A DNA stretch of 64,000 nt from Auricularia sp. M13 (lineage: Eukaryota; Basidiomycota; Agaricomycetes; Auriculariales; Auriculariaceae), in the NCBI GenBank assembly GCA_037042915.1, contig CM073202.1:1426001-1490000 (forward strand), written 5' to 3'. How positions within the stretch are numbered: the first letter of the stretch is position 1; each line of letters begins with the position of its first letter. Shown here one piece after another: positions 53,370 through 63,829 of this stretch. The notes under the pieces are model-generated. The model worked only from the letters and a program-made list of their open reading frames with translations, searched no databases and was not told the origin of the DNA. A program made the position numbers and the translations under genes.

Positions 53370-54189
53370 CTAGGTTTGAGGGGACTGCAAGGCGCCGTCC
53401 AAGCCCTGAATCTTCTCGTGGTCGGCGAGGTTGGCCTGACTCTCGAAAATGGTGACGATCGGTTCTTTCTTGTTCTGGAAAATTGCGTTTATGGAACGTT
53501 AAGGATTGGTCGGCAGGCTCACCTCTGTCCATGTGCCCAGGAATCCGATGTAGTAGATCTGAATGGTGTCGGCGCCTTGGGAGGCGGGAAAGAAGAGCGT
53601 GATCGTGGTAACGTTCGAGAACTTGGACGCTTTGACCTGGTACTCGCCCACATCGCGGCTCTGCACCATCTCAAATTCCTGGGTCGATGGTTTTTCGGCT
53701 ACATCGTCAAAGTCCAGGCCGTCTTCGTTGGCGTACTGTGTGCAAGCCGCGCTTTCAGTCAGTGCATAGAATGAACTGGAGCAGCGCACGCACCAAGGCG
53801 ACGCGAGTGGGGGTCTTATCGCCGGGCCCGGCCTTGATGAGCACGCTTTTGAGCTTGACGATGCCGGTGAACGGGATCTGGAGGATGATCTGGTCGTCCG
53901 CGTCGCTCTCGATGGCCTGTGCATTTTGTCACGTGTGAGACGGGTCTGCAAGTCTGGGGGACGCGCCACGCACGATGGTCTCGTCCAGGCGCTGGTGCCA
54001 CGGCTTGACAATCTTGGCTGGCTGCTGCGAGCTGCAGTTGAGCGCGACGATGTTGGGGTGATCTATGCGTGCAAATAGATTGTCTGCCGGCGCGTCGGGC
54101 GATTCGTGGTCGTGGTCATGCCCGTCGTGCGCGCGGTGCTCGTCGGCGCAGCTCGCGTTGTGGGAATGGGCGTGATGGTCGTGCGGCAT
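53370..54189 (-). CDS. PITH-domain protein (PITHD1-like)
   Basis: A His-rich N-terminus (MPHDHHAHSHNASCADEHRA, start 54189) could bind metal. The PITH beta-sandwich follows: LFARIDHPNIVALNCS, KIVKPWHQRLDETI, IESDADDQIILQIPFTGIVK, LKSVLIKAGPGDKTPTRVAL, FANEDGLDFDDVAEKPSTQE, VGEYQVKASKFSNVTTITLF, and FPASQGADTIQIYYIGFLGT. It ends GLDGALQSPQT at 53370. Three introns split it at about 53,930, 53,745 and 53,500. PITH domains bind the proteasome; in stand-alone form, as here without the thioredoxin domain of TXNL1, the function is less clear. Length (about 220 residues) fits PITHD1. Confidence 0.88.
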
Positions 54190-54506
54190 TGGGTCGCTTC
54201 GGGGGCTCTGCAAGACACTCTGCAAACGAGGTTGAGATGATGTGGCGCGGGATCGGATGCAGCCGCAGAGACGTCGACGTCACGAAGATCACTCGAACGA
54301 AGATCCTCGAATCAACTCGACAAGTCTAGACACGCATTTCTCGGGAACACGAAGGGAAAATCGACATGCATAATGATTGTGTATACTGTAATTGACCCTA
54401 GAGTTGCGAGGAAGCATTTGTCGTAGGATGATCTGGTCGTAGGATGATCTTTTCACTTTCTGTAAATATCTTTATTGTATATTTTATTAAGAGTTGCTTA
54501 TCATAA
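54190..54506. other. Spacer upstream of tRNA
   Basis: About 315 bases between the PITH gene promoter side and the tRNA gene, with a short direct repeat (tcgtaggatgatct) at about 54,421-54,451. Confidence 0.45.
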
Positions 54507-54590
54507 GCCCTCTTAGCTCAGTTGGTAGAGCGCGTCACTAGTATCTTTACTGTTATGACGAGGTCAGTCGTTCAAGTCGGCTAGAGGGCA
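54507..54590 (+). tRNA. tRNA-Thr (anticodon AGT) with an 11-nt intron
   Basis: The acceptor stem GCCCTCT pairs with AGAGGGC. The D stem GCTC pairs with GAGC around AGTTGGTA. The anticodon stem CGTCA pairs with TGACG, enclosing CT-AGT-A, then an intron of about 11 nt (tctttactgtt) after position 37. The T stem AGTCG pairs with CGGCT (one G-T pair) around TTCAAGT. Without the intron the molecule is 73 nt. A-box (TTAGCTCAGTTGG) and B-box (GTTCAAGTC) promoters are present, and a T-rich terminator follows directly at 54,591. Confidence 0.9.
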
Positions 54591-54606
54591 TTTCTTTCTC
54601 TTTTAT
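54591..54606 (+). terminator. RNA polymerase III terminator of the tRNA gene
   Basis: tttctttctcttttat directly after the tRNA 3' end. The TTTT run is the likely stop. Confidence 0.65.
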
Positions 54607-54818
54607 AATCCCATTTTACTTCACGTTGTCTTCCTAGAACGGTAAGTTGTACATAGTTTGCGATCTTGCAGTGCATACTACTTTTTTCGGACAGTGTTAC
54701 CTTCGTTCAGCATATTGGAAGATGTGACTCGAGTCAACTGGGGTGGCATCCGCGGAAGGGCGCTCCTTTGGGAACCCGAGCCGCCGCGTGGCCGGTGCTC
54801 TCTCTCCTTCCTCAGACC

Positions 54819-56525
54819 ATGTCGACTCCTTCAATGGACGTCTCGCCAGACCGCTTCCAAGCTTACTCCTGGCACCAGGTAAATGCGTCTGCAGCGTTCT
54901 GGAGCGAATCACTAATTGGACGGCTGTAGTCTCACGACCAGGTGTGCTTGAACACGACTACCGCAGTCTGGCGAGTCCTGGATCTGCTGACGTATCGGGG
55001 CAGGCCACCGTTCTACTAACTGTGCCGTATGGAACGACGGAGGAGGACGTGCTCGTCGCCATCGAGCAGAACAGTCTCGTCGCCCGTGTCCGCGGCCAGC
55101 CACCCATTGTCAAGGTTCGTCTAACCAGCGCTCCATCGGCCGATGCCTCAGCGCTGACCCGACCCTGGGTGGCAGGGCCGGCTGTATGCTGCGGTCGACG
55201 CAGCCAACTCAATGTGGCAGCTCGAGCGTGCGGGACCGCGGCCTGCGCGCGCGAGGACAATATCGACGGCCTCGTCGCGCTCCTCGTACGCGCTTGTCTC
55301 GGATCCGGAGCAGACGGACGTGTTCTCGAGCTGCGCCGTGTCTGTCGAGCGCGATCTCGACTCTGAACCCGACTCGGAGCTCAGCGCGTCGTCCCCCGCC
55401 TTCTCGTCGCCGTCGCACGGTTCGGGTTCCGGCGGCAGCGGCGGCGACAAGGGCCACATATCGCTCCCGCAGATCGAGTCACTGTCGTCGTCCTTCTCCA
55501 GCGTCGAGTCGCTCAACTCGCGCTCCTCTGGCCGTCTGCTGACACTGCATCTCGAGAAGACGGAGCCGGCGATTTGGCCCGCGCTCATTGCAGGTCCAGC
55601 ACCGGTCCAACTCACGCCGCCAGCATCACCGCCACCAGGTGCCGATCCCGCGGGAGAAGCTGAATTCAATGCAGATCCCACGTCGCTCGGCCTGCTGGGT
55701 GTAGACTGCCTCGACGTGCGCAAGGACCGCGACATGGCCTTCGAGTTTTTCCTGTGAGTGTTTCGTCCTCCCCCCGTTCTACCCCGGACTTGCTGATCAA
55801 TCTGGTTTCGCGTTTGTTTGCTTATGCAGTCGTGCATGGCACCAAGCACGCACGCCACTCGCCACTCTCAAGCTTGTTACCCATTTCCTGCCCGTGAACA
55901 CCGCCGTTCCGGCCTTGAACACGTCCCCGAGTCCTGGAACGCCTGCATACTACATCAAGGCCCTGGGCGGGCAACAGGCTCTCGCGCGGCTATACCTCGA
56001 GGCGGGGCTTATTCTGCACTTGGAAGGTGCAAGCGCCATGCATCATGGTGCTGGTGCACTATCCTCTATACGTACATCTGGCCCGATTACCGTGAGCACC
56101 GATGCCTGGCGGCGTGACCGCGACATCGCAAAACGGTATTTCGACCGTGCTCGGGCTTTGGACCCCAGATCGAGGTTCCGGCTCTGGCCACGGATACGGA
56201 CGACGAGGACACCGTGCTTGGTCTGCGTATGCCCGAATTGCCCATCGGGAGTGCTGCGGGTAGCACAGCGTCTAGCGCTCCGCGTCCTCGGCCGCGCCGC
56301 CGCCGCGAGCGTGAGCGCGAGAAAGAGCGCGAGAAGGAGAAGGTGCGCGCACGCCGGGAGAAGGACGAGACGGGCTCGCTCTGCTCTCAGAAGGGCGTAC
56401 CTGGCGATGTCGACGGCACGTGGTATCTCTATCTCCCTGGTCTGCTCGGTGCTGGCACGGCGCTCCTCGCTGTTGCTGTCATTGGCGCCGTCAGTGTCTC
56501 TTCTTGGAGGAAGTCGCAGTCTTAA
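54819..56525 (+). CDS. CS-domain (p23/HSP20-like) tail-anchored membrane protein
   Basis: Exon 1 (54819-54878) encodes MSTPSMDVSPDRFQAYSWHQ. A 12-nt exon 2 (54930-54941) encodes SHDQ, and exon 3 begins at 55004 with ATVLLTVPYGTTEEDVLVAI, all in phase 0. Exon 4 starts at 55176 (GRLYAAVDAANSMWQLE). Together these make a CS fold with the usual W-Q-L-E ending. A long Ser/Asp-rich linker follows, then a helical repeat-like part (AWHQARTPLATLKLVTHFLP, ALGGQQALARLYLEAGLILH, YFDRARALDP) that may be TPR/SEL1-like, a highly charged RRRREREREKEREKEKVR segment, and one C-terminal membrane helix (WYLYLPGLLGAGTALLAVAV). CS proteins act as co-chaperones. A membrane-anchored version at the ER or outer mitochondrial membrane is suggested. 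Confidence 0.78.
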
Positions 56526-56935
56526 TGGGTTGCCTCTGACGCTTTATCTAACGCATCATCCATCTTTCTCGCTCTCACGACCGTCTGTTTCTCTCGCCTG
56601 CCCCGCGCCATGCCTGATTCTTTCCTTTCTCCTCACGACGTCCTGCTGTCTATCTGCTCACTCGCTCGCCTGCTCGCTCTTCCGTTGGTGTCAGTTGTCA
56701 ACTACTGTATCATCCTTCGCGCGGTGCATCTCTGTATATCGTTTACTCTTACGTCTGGTGTTCGACGTGGCTTGAATCTGATTGAATGTTGAACTCTTGA
56801 CTCTTACTCTTGCAAAACACTTTGGAGAGGACTGTACTAACGGCGTTCCGCCCGGCTGCTCTTGCCGTGGATCCGGCACGATGTCCTCACCGGGCCGCTA
56901 TTTCTGCCTGTGCCCCCTTCGCTTTAACTCCCACA
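56526..56935. other. Intergenic spacer between tandem genes
   Basis: About 410 bases: 3' flank of the CS-domain gene and promoter of the reductase gene. Two earlier ATGs (56,782 and 56,881) lead to frames without support. Nothing else is seen. Confidence 0.45.
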
Positions 56936-58306
56936 ATGAGCTCCCCGCCAGGCAGCGGCAAGCGTGTTCTTTTGACTGGCGCCTCCGGATTCATCGCCGC
57001 GCACGTTCTCAAGATCCTTCTCGAACAGGGGTGCGTTCCATTCATTCACGTCTCAAGCGATCAACACAGATGCTTATCCGTCACCGAGATTAGATTCTGG
57101 GTGCGCGCGACAGTGCGCTCAGTAGCCAAGCAGCGCGCCATCGAGGCTGCCTATCCGAATGCCGCTTTGGATTTCGCGATCGTGGAGGATATCGCCGCGC
57201 CACATGCGTTCGACAAGGCCGTCGTGGCCGACCCGCCGCTCGACGCCGTCATCCACACTGCCAGCCCTTTCCACATGAATGTGCAGGATCCGAAGAAGGA
57301 TATGCTTGACCCTGCTGTACAGGGAACGCGCGGACTGCTCGAGAGCATCAAAGCGTACGCGCCCAGCGTCAAGCGCGTGGTCGTTACTAGCAGGTGCGCT
57401 CGGCCACAGTGTTTGCGCGCTATTTGCGTTCATAACATTCGTACGACAGCTTTGCTGCTATTCTTGATGCCGACAAATTGAACCCGCCCTGGCCTGGAAA
57501 GGTCTACACTGAAGAAGGCACGTCGCATCTACAGTGGCTGTATTACCGCTGACATGCGCATAGACTGGAACCCCATTACTTGGGAACGCGCGATCAGTGA
57601 CCCCACCAATACCTATCGCGGCTCTAAGACGTTTGCCGAAAAGGCAGCGTGGGACTTTGTCAAGAACGAGAAACCCAACTTTGATATTGTCGTGCTCAAC
57701 CCGTGAGTCGCAGAACGAATTCGCTTCTCATAGTACTTGCAGCTGAACTGCCTAAGGCCAATGGTTTTCGGCCCGATTATCAACGTAACTAATCTCTACC
57801 TCCCTGTGGTACTCGCCTGCTCGTCTGACAGCAATTCAGGACCAAACACTAGCCACGCTGAACACCTCGAACCAGCGCGTGAACGGCTATCTCTCGGGTC
57901 AGCTCAAGGAAGTGCAGCCCTCGGGCGTCCACCTCTGGATCGACGTCCGCGACCTCGCGCTCGCGCATGTACTCGCCGTCACCGTGCCCGAGGCCGGCGG
58001 GCAGCGCTTCTTCACGCTCGCCGACGGGACCTACAGCAACCAGGATATCTGTGACATCCTGAGGAAGAACTTCCCAGAGATTAGGGATCGCGTGCCGGAG
58101 GGCAAGCCTGGGACCGGCCTCGGGATGCAGCCTGGCGAGTACTTCGTTGGAGACAACAGCAAGAGCAAGAAGATCCTCGGGATCACGTACAGAGGGCTCG
58201 AGGAGTCCATCGTTGGTGCGTTCAACGTGTTTGGCCTGTTTCGTATCCTCACTTTGCGATTCCAGATACCGCCAAATCTATCCTGGAACTTGAGAAGAAA
58301 GCATAG
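56936..58306 (+). CDS. GRE2/dihydroflavonol-reductase-like NAD(P)H-dependent reductase (extended SDR)
   Basis: Starts MSSPPGSGKRVLLTGASGFI with the TGxxGFIA cofactor loop, then RATVRSVAKQRAIEAAYPN, FAIVEDIAAPHAFDKAV, DAVIHTASPFHMNV, GTRGLLESIKAYAPSVKRVV, FAAILDADKLNPPWPGKVYT, WNPITWERAISDP and the catalytic TYRGSKTFAEKAAWDFV (YxxxK). FDIVVLNPPMVFGP and VHLWIDVRDLALAHVLAVTV follow, then LADGTYSNQDICDILRKNFP, and it ends DTAKSILELEKKA at 58306. Length is about 340 residues, as usual for the family. About five introns (for example GTGCGT after LEQG, and a last one near 58,217-58,262). These enzymes reduce methylglyoxal, ketones or aldehydes with NADPH. No cluster context points to a special substrate. 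Confidence 0.88.
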
Positions 58307-58935
58307 TAAGGAAGGAGTACGTGATGTGTAACCAGTATCAAGATCAATATACGTGTGTCGAATGGATCCTGCTCAGCGAGTTGCGACAGCATCAGGACTG
58401 ACAAGGGCACGACTGCCTGCTTACTCAAGTAGGCTGAACCGCTCCTGGACGCTGTGCAGGCCCTGGTTCCTTGTTTCCGTTGCGATCCTGGGCAACCTGC
58501 ACGGGTCAAATTGTCTGAACATGTTGGTGTTTGTTCAAATATTGGCTTTGGTGAGTGCGAGGAGCAATAGTGGATGCTAAACCCTTGAGGTTTGAATTGC
58601 ATTTCATCGTACAAAGCACTGTTAATAAAACCCGAGATATATTCCGCTGAAATGATACGGCAGCCTACTTCTCTGCGCGATTTTGTTTGAAGGAGACTAT
58701 AGCGAGGACAGAGGTACTTACTGCCTGGCAACTTCAGCCACTTTGGTATCTTCTTCTCCCCGGTCGACGAGCTGGACTGTAAGGTCCTGCCTGCGCTCGA
58801 GGCAGGCGTTGGTGAGTTATCGAACGTTGGCGGCGGCGGGAGATCGACGGCTTGGGCGAGGATGTCTGGTCGTAGAGGTGCAGGTACACTCGCGTCTAGT
58901 GGTCCAAGTGAGATGAATAATCTCTAGAAATATTA
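58307..58935. other. Convergent spacer with a possible small exon
   Basis: About 630 bases between opposing 3' ends. A plus-strand frame around 58,727-58,900 reads LPGNFSHFGIFFSPVDEL, then VLPALEAGVG, and looks briefly protein-like. I cannot attach a start, a stop or a family to it. Otherwise nothing is seen. Confidence 0.3.
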
Positions 58936-59812
58936 CTACGCCGGCGTACGGTTCAACTTGTCATCCTCGAATCGCAGAAACAGTACCGACGAAGGCGCGA
59001 GCTGCAGTTGAAACAGGGATAGGTCGCGTACGTTCGGATCCGAGTTCTTGAGCTCTCGCATTGGAGGGCTTTGGTCTGCCGCACCCAAGTCAGTACAGGA
59101 CACCGCGGACCTTCGAGACGGCACGCACAGAGAACGAACTTGATGGGCTTGACCTCGTCTGCTAACGAGTCGCGCACGAACACGTAGACGGCCTTGATCC
59201 TGTCTGTGGACGGGAAGACCTTCTCAAGCATCGTGCGGTCGGGGAACTTGACGCGGATGGTCGTCTGCGGTGGCGTGAGCATGCCACGGCCGATCGCGCA
59301 GGGTTGCCGCACGCACGTTGGGCCAGCGGGCCAGCTTTGCCTTCTCCTCTGCCTCGCGCATCGCCTTGGTGCGCAACGGCGCGTTGTTGAGCGCCTCGCT
59401 ACGCCGGACGAGCGCCTGGTAGCTGGCTTGCGCGTCCGCCGCCGTCATCTCGACGTCGCCTTGCGGGATATTGCCTGCAGAATGGCTGTCAGCACCGCCG
59501 TACGAGGAGCATATAATCGTAATACGAGACCGACGCACGCAATGCGCTGCCCTGGCTGACGGGTGGCTTCCACACCTTGAACGCGGGCTCTGTGCTGGGC
59601 GGTGCGGCATCGGCGGGGGTTGCTTCCTTCTGCTTCCCCTTGTCGTCGGCTGGCAGGGCTGCTGCTGCTGGCACGGACGGTGCGCTGGAGCTCATGGACG
59701 GGAGGATGACGAGGCGGTTAATACGGCCGTTTCCGGCGGCGTCGAGCTCCTTGGTCCCTGGCGCGCTCCTTCGCCGTTCCAGCGCGTGTTTGCTGCGAGG
59801 ACTCCCTTCCAA
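58936..59812 (-). CDS. UBX-domain protein (TUG/ASPSCR1-like p97 cofactor)
   Basis: A disordered N-terminus (start 59812, or ATG 59699 MSSSAPSVPAAA) with DDKGKQKEATP leads to AFKVWKPPVSQGSAL. A helical segment follows (DAQASYQALVRRSEALNNAP, then LRTKAMREAEEKAKLARWPN), then the UBX beta-grasp: TTIRVKFPDRTMLEKVF, IKAVYVFVRDSLADEV and PIKFVL, and after an intron PPMRELKNSDPNVRDLSLFQ and LAPSSVLFLRFEDDKLN. The order and the SSVLFLRFED ending match the C-terminal half of TUG/ASPL-type proteins, which bind and remodel the AAA ATPase Cdc48/p97. The N-terminal ubiquitin-like domain of longer family members is absent. It is divergent from the BAH/PHD gene over about 80 bases. Confidence 0.82.
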
Positions 59813-59894
59813 CGCGCCTTATAAGGGCTGCCAGACCGTACAACGCGTGCTCTCCTTGAATACCTCTCTGCTTTGTCGTCTGCTCAGTGTAACG

Positions 59895-61517
59895 ATGCCG
59901 CCCGTGAAGGTGAGCCTCGATCCTGGATTGTCCGCAGAGCGCATGCTGAACCTCTGTTTCTCCCTTTTTGACTGTTCTCGCAAACGCATCGGCTCGGATG
60001 GTCCGTGACTACCGCATCCGCAGCGAGGTCCTGCCGCCCACCCAAGCATGCACCAGCCACCAAGCGTCGCAAGCTAGACAGTAAAGACGTGGAAGACGAC
60101 GACATCTCGCCCTCGCTAGAAGAATGGAACCGCATGGCTCCGTACAAGAGATTCGAATGTGAGTCCAGCCGGTTATATGCATCGCATTGCTGCCGTCTGA
60201 GACACGCTCAGTGCAGCACCGCGAAGACCGCTATACATTTGCTTTGAACGACGTGTACGCCATGGTATCCCAGTGCAGCATGTGTGCCAATGCCCTTCCA
60301 GCGTCATGGTGCTGCCGCCCGGCCATAAACCCAAGGACAACAGCATGAACGACGATGACTTCTGGATGGCGCGGATAATAGAAATACGCGCTGATGACCC
60401 CACGAACGTGAGTATTCTTTTCTGTCAATCAGGCACGTATTGATGCTTGCTCAGGTTTGGGTCAAGGTGCAATGGTTCTACAAACCCGAGGAGCTGGCAG
60501 GCAAGATCAGAGGCTTGTAAGTAGGAATTCTATAGAAACCACCACCCCTGGATAATCTGCTGATGACTTGGACAGCGATGCGTCCGTCTGTGGCATTAGG
60601 GAGCGCATTGCTTCTGACCACGAAGACATTCTCCCCAGCACATGCTGCGAGGGTACGCAGTCGCTTGGTCTCCACAGCGCGCGCGGCTTACCATGGATTT
60701 AGACGTAGTAACTATGCGCGCGTACGACGCCAGCTCTCTGGAGCAGACAGTCGTGCATGACGAGGACGAGTGGTACTATCGCTATACATATCGCACGCGA
60801 CAGACCAAAGGCGGTCCGGCAATAACGGTATGCAAAACCTCCTGCAGGTTTAAGTAGTCTTTTTCGCTCACAAACCTTTTATACTTACGCAGCCTCCGAG
60901 CACGCGCACATGCATCGCCAAATGCAAACGCGGCTACAACCCCGACCACGACGAGATGCACATCTGCGCGCCATGCAGCTCCGCCTTCCACACCTCATGT
61001 CTCGGCGCGCGTATACCGGTGTCGAGCCTGGACTGGACAACCATCGAGCAGGCCCTCCCTCCGCCGCCGCCTACTCTGAAACCGAAGTCGACGTCGACGC
61101 CATGGCGCACGCCGAGCCCGACCTCGTCGCAGACGCTTGTCGAGGACATGCTTTCGCCCGGAACCGATACCGAGAACTCTGAATCTGACACCGAAACCGA
61201 AGACGAGCGACAGCAGCAAACGCACGCCGAAAGCTCGTAAGCCCCAGCCGCAACCGGTATCGAGTGAAGTCACGGTCCATGTGGACCCGAAGCTGACGGC
61301 GCTCGCGCGGCTGCCGCTGCTCAAAGGCGCCGCGCACGGCGTCGCGGGAAACTGCGCGACGGTCCTCGCGGCGCGGCGGCTACTCGCTCGTTCTGTCGTG
61401 CCGTCCGACTGGCGCTCGCTCCTGCCGGCTGCCAGTGGTGACCTTCCGCGCAAGCTGCCTGGCAAACGAGATCGGGAGACGTTCTATGAATGTCCTGGGT
61501 GCGGCAAGCCCATTTAA
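59895..61517 (+). CDS. BAH-domain plus PHD-like zinc finger chromatin protein
   Basis: A basic N-terminal segment (ATKRRKLDSKDVEDDD) precedes SLEEWNRMAPYKRFE and a BAH domain: YTFALNDVY, VLPPGHKPKDNSMNDDDFWM, ARIIEIRADDPTN, VWVKVQWFYKPEELAGKIRG. Then come TMRAYDASSLEQTVVHDEDE, YYRYTYRTRQTK and a PHD-like cluster CIAKCKRGYNPDHDEMHIC with CAPC and HTSCL. A Pro/Thr-rich linker leads to LTALARLPLLKGAAHGVAGN and a terminal YECPGCGKPI. BAH/PHD pairs read nucleosomes in silencing or remodelling complexes. The start is uncertain: ATG 59895 (MPPVK then GTGAGC) does not join phase-correctly to the KRRKL frame. Between about 61,190 and 61,215 the frame shifts without a clear intron, so either an indel or an unusual splice is needed. 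Confidence 0.72.
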
Positions 61518-61872
61518 CCGCTGCTCGTCCGTCTGTTCGCTCGTTCGCACTGCTTATTTGCTGCGACTGGGACTCTCGACATTCTCTCATACTATTTGGC
61601 GGTGAAACTCCATGCAGCTCCGAGACGCTGCTTCGCTGTATTCGTCCGTGCATTTGCTCTGCCGATCGGTTCCCGCTCAGGATTGTGTCGCCTCGGTGAT
61701 ATGTACTGCTATACTTGTGGTTTGGAACCCCCGCGCGTATGCACGGGTACTGTAAAGTACACACACCCATACTGAATTGCTGTTGAAGTTGGTAATGTAC
61801 ACTGGACTATGTGCTATGTAGATGTTTTGCTGGCTGTACTAGTCTTGCGCGCGACGTCGACGGGCTGGCGAA
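61518..61872. other. Convergent intergenic spacer
   Basis: About 355 bases between two opposing 3' ends. Nothing beyond presumed 3' untranslated sequence is seen. Confidence 0.5.
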
Positions 61873-63829
61873 TTAGATGAGGCCGCCCCAGGTGCGCCCC
61901 TCGAACCCAGGAGCAGCAGACTCGACGAGCGGCTTTCCGTATCGTTCGCTGAGCACGGCGAGGCGCGAGCGGAAGTCGTCCATGCCCATGTACGCGCCGC
62001 ACATGCGGCGCTTGCCCGTGAACGCCGAGCGGCCGTGCAGCACGCGCTGGTTGTCGAACGCTGCACAGGAGGATCAGCACTCCCGACCCGAAAAGCAGAG
62101 GGGAAGAAAGAGGACGCACCCATGACGGTGCCGGGGCGAGCTGGAACCAGTACTCGGAGTCGGGCGACGTGAGCGTCTTGTGCCAGAGCCGAAGCGCGTC
62201 GTAGAACGCGTCCGTCTCGTCCGGCGCGAGCGCCAGCACGCTGCGGTCGTCGTTGTTGTACCGGATCTGCGTCAGCTCGCCCGTGGCTCCAGCGTCGAGA
62301 TGATCGGGAAGCCTGAGCCGCGGCCGCGCTGTGGCTCTGTGAGCGCGAGAAAGACAGTTGGGAGTTGGGGAAATAGGACAGGACATACGGTGCCGGTGCG
62401 GTACATGACGTTCTCCTCGCCCGCGGCGTGCGACGAGATGCGCACGCTGCGCAGCGTCTCGAACGCCGCGGGGTAAAGCTCCTTCACGAGCGACGCGACG
62501 TAGAACCCGTCGACCAGGAGGACGCGCCGCCCGTCCCTTCCGTGTGCGATAACAGATGCAGGAATTGCAGGCCTACGGGATCGGTCTACAGGGGACGATT
62601 GTCAGTATGAAGCGAGGGAAGCAGCGAGAAATGCGCACGTAGTATGTGCCGTCGGTGTGCGCGCCGAGCGCCATGGACGTGTACGCGGTGTCGCCGCGCG
62701 TTGCGTCGGAGGTGAATTCCCAGAACTTTCCGTCTGGAGACATGGTATAAGAGCGCGTTCTCGTGTTGGAAAGCGCAATTTCACCCACAATGGGTTTCAC
62801 GGATGAACGAGATGCGCCGTATGAGCTCCTCCGTGGCCTCTGGCGTGGCTGGCACGCCGTTCACGAAGGAGAAGCCGAATTTGTCCTATGAGAGTTGATT
62901 TGAGCATTCTCAATCGAACTCGTCGGCAAGAGGGAGACGCGTACTATCCGCCGCAGCCACTTCCACACGCCCTCATCATCCTGCATCACTTGCTCGTACG
63001 CGATCGTCGGAGGGTCCTTTGCAATCCCAGCACCCCAATGGAGCTTCCTAAAGACTAGATAAGCCAAGTTGGATAGAAAGAGATAGCATATAGCGCACTC
63101 TGATTGCGGCCGCTCAAAGAATGGATCGTAGGAATTCAAACGAAGCCATGCCCACGGGTATACCGATACATGTGGTCCTGGCGATGCTGGCCCTAGATAA
63201 TCATAAGGGCGTCAATCGTCGAGCGCAAGGATATATGGTCTGGACACCGACATGTGACCTCCAGACCGGCAGGTGTGCTCTCCACCTTCGTAGGTTGGAC
63301 ATCGGGTCGTATCTATGTGTATGTGGATTATAAGCCTCAGAGTTACAGGGACGAGCAGCAGATGGTGCTCACCGAGAATGTGTCAACGAGCCGCTGCTTC
63401 GTGACAGGATGAAAGCATTCCGAGCAACGGCAATGGTCTCTCAACCATATGTGGTGACTGGCATAGCTAGGTTGAGCAATGCAAAGTCGATTTGTGAATG
63501 GATGCGCACTATTTCGACCAGACTTTGCCGTCCCATCCGACAGAGACCTTGCGGTCGTCCAGGCCGACAGATGGCAACGACTGCTGCGCCTCTGCTGCAG
63601 CTGCGTCTGTCGCTGGAGCCGCCGTCTCCTCGGCAGCAAGCTTGCGCCCGTTCGTTACGGCCTCTGTCTTCTCGATGGTGCGCTCGACGAGAATGCGTGC
63701 CGCTGCGGAGGATGCTGGGCGCTTTTGCGAGTGCAGCGTGCGTCGGGCAAGACAGAGACGAGCAGGACGCGATTTCGCCGCTGTGGGCGCGAGCCTGGGC
63801 AGAGCAGACGACGCGAGCGAGCGCAGCAT
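61873..63829 (-). CDS. Trimethyllysine / gamma-butyrobetaine dioxygenase (carnitine synthesis), mitochondrial
   Basis: A basic, Ala/Arg-rich presequence (MLRSLASSALPRLAPTAAKS, start 63829) indicates mitochondrial import. VSVGWDGKVWSK and the N-terminal zinc site WLRDHCRCSECFHPVTKQRL (CxCxxC plus His) follow. The 2-oxoglutarate/Fe(II) oxygenase core has LGAHTDGTYY with the HxD iron ligands, FETLRSVRISSHAAGEENVM, ELTQIRYNNDDRSVLALAPD, SPDSEYWFQLAPGTVMAFDN, and VLHGRSAFTGKRRMCGAYMG with the distal His and the oxoglutarate-binding Arg. It ends EGRTWGGLI at 61873. This is the TMLH/BBOX family, which hydroxylates trimethyllysine or gamma-butyrobetaine in carnitine biosynthesis; the sequence alone does not separate the two. 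Several introns are needed. Confidence 0.85.
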
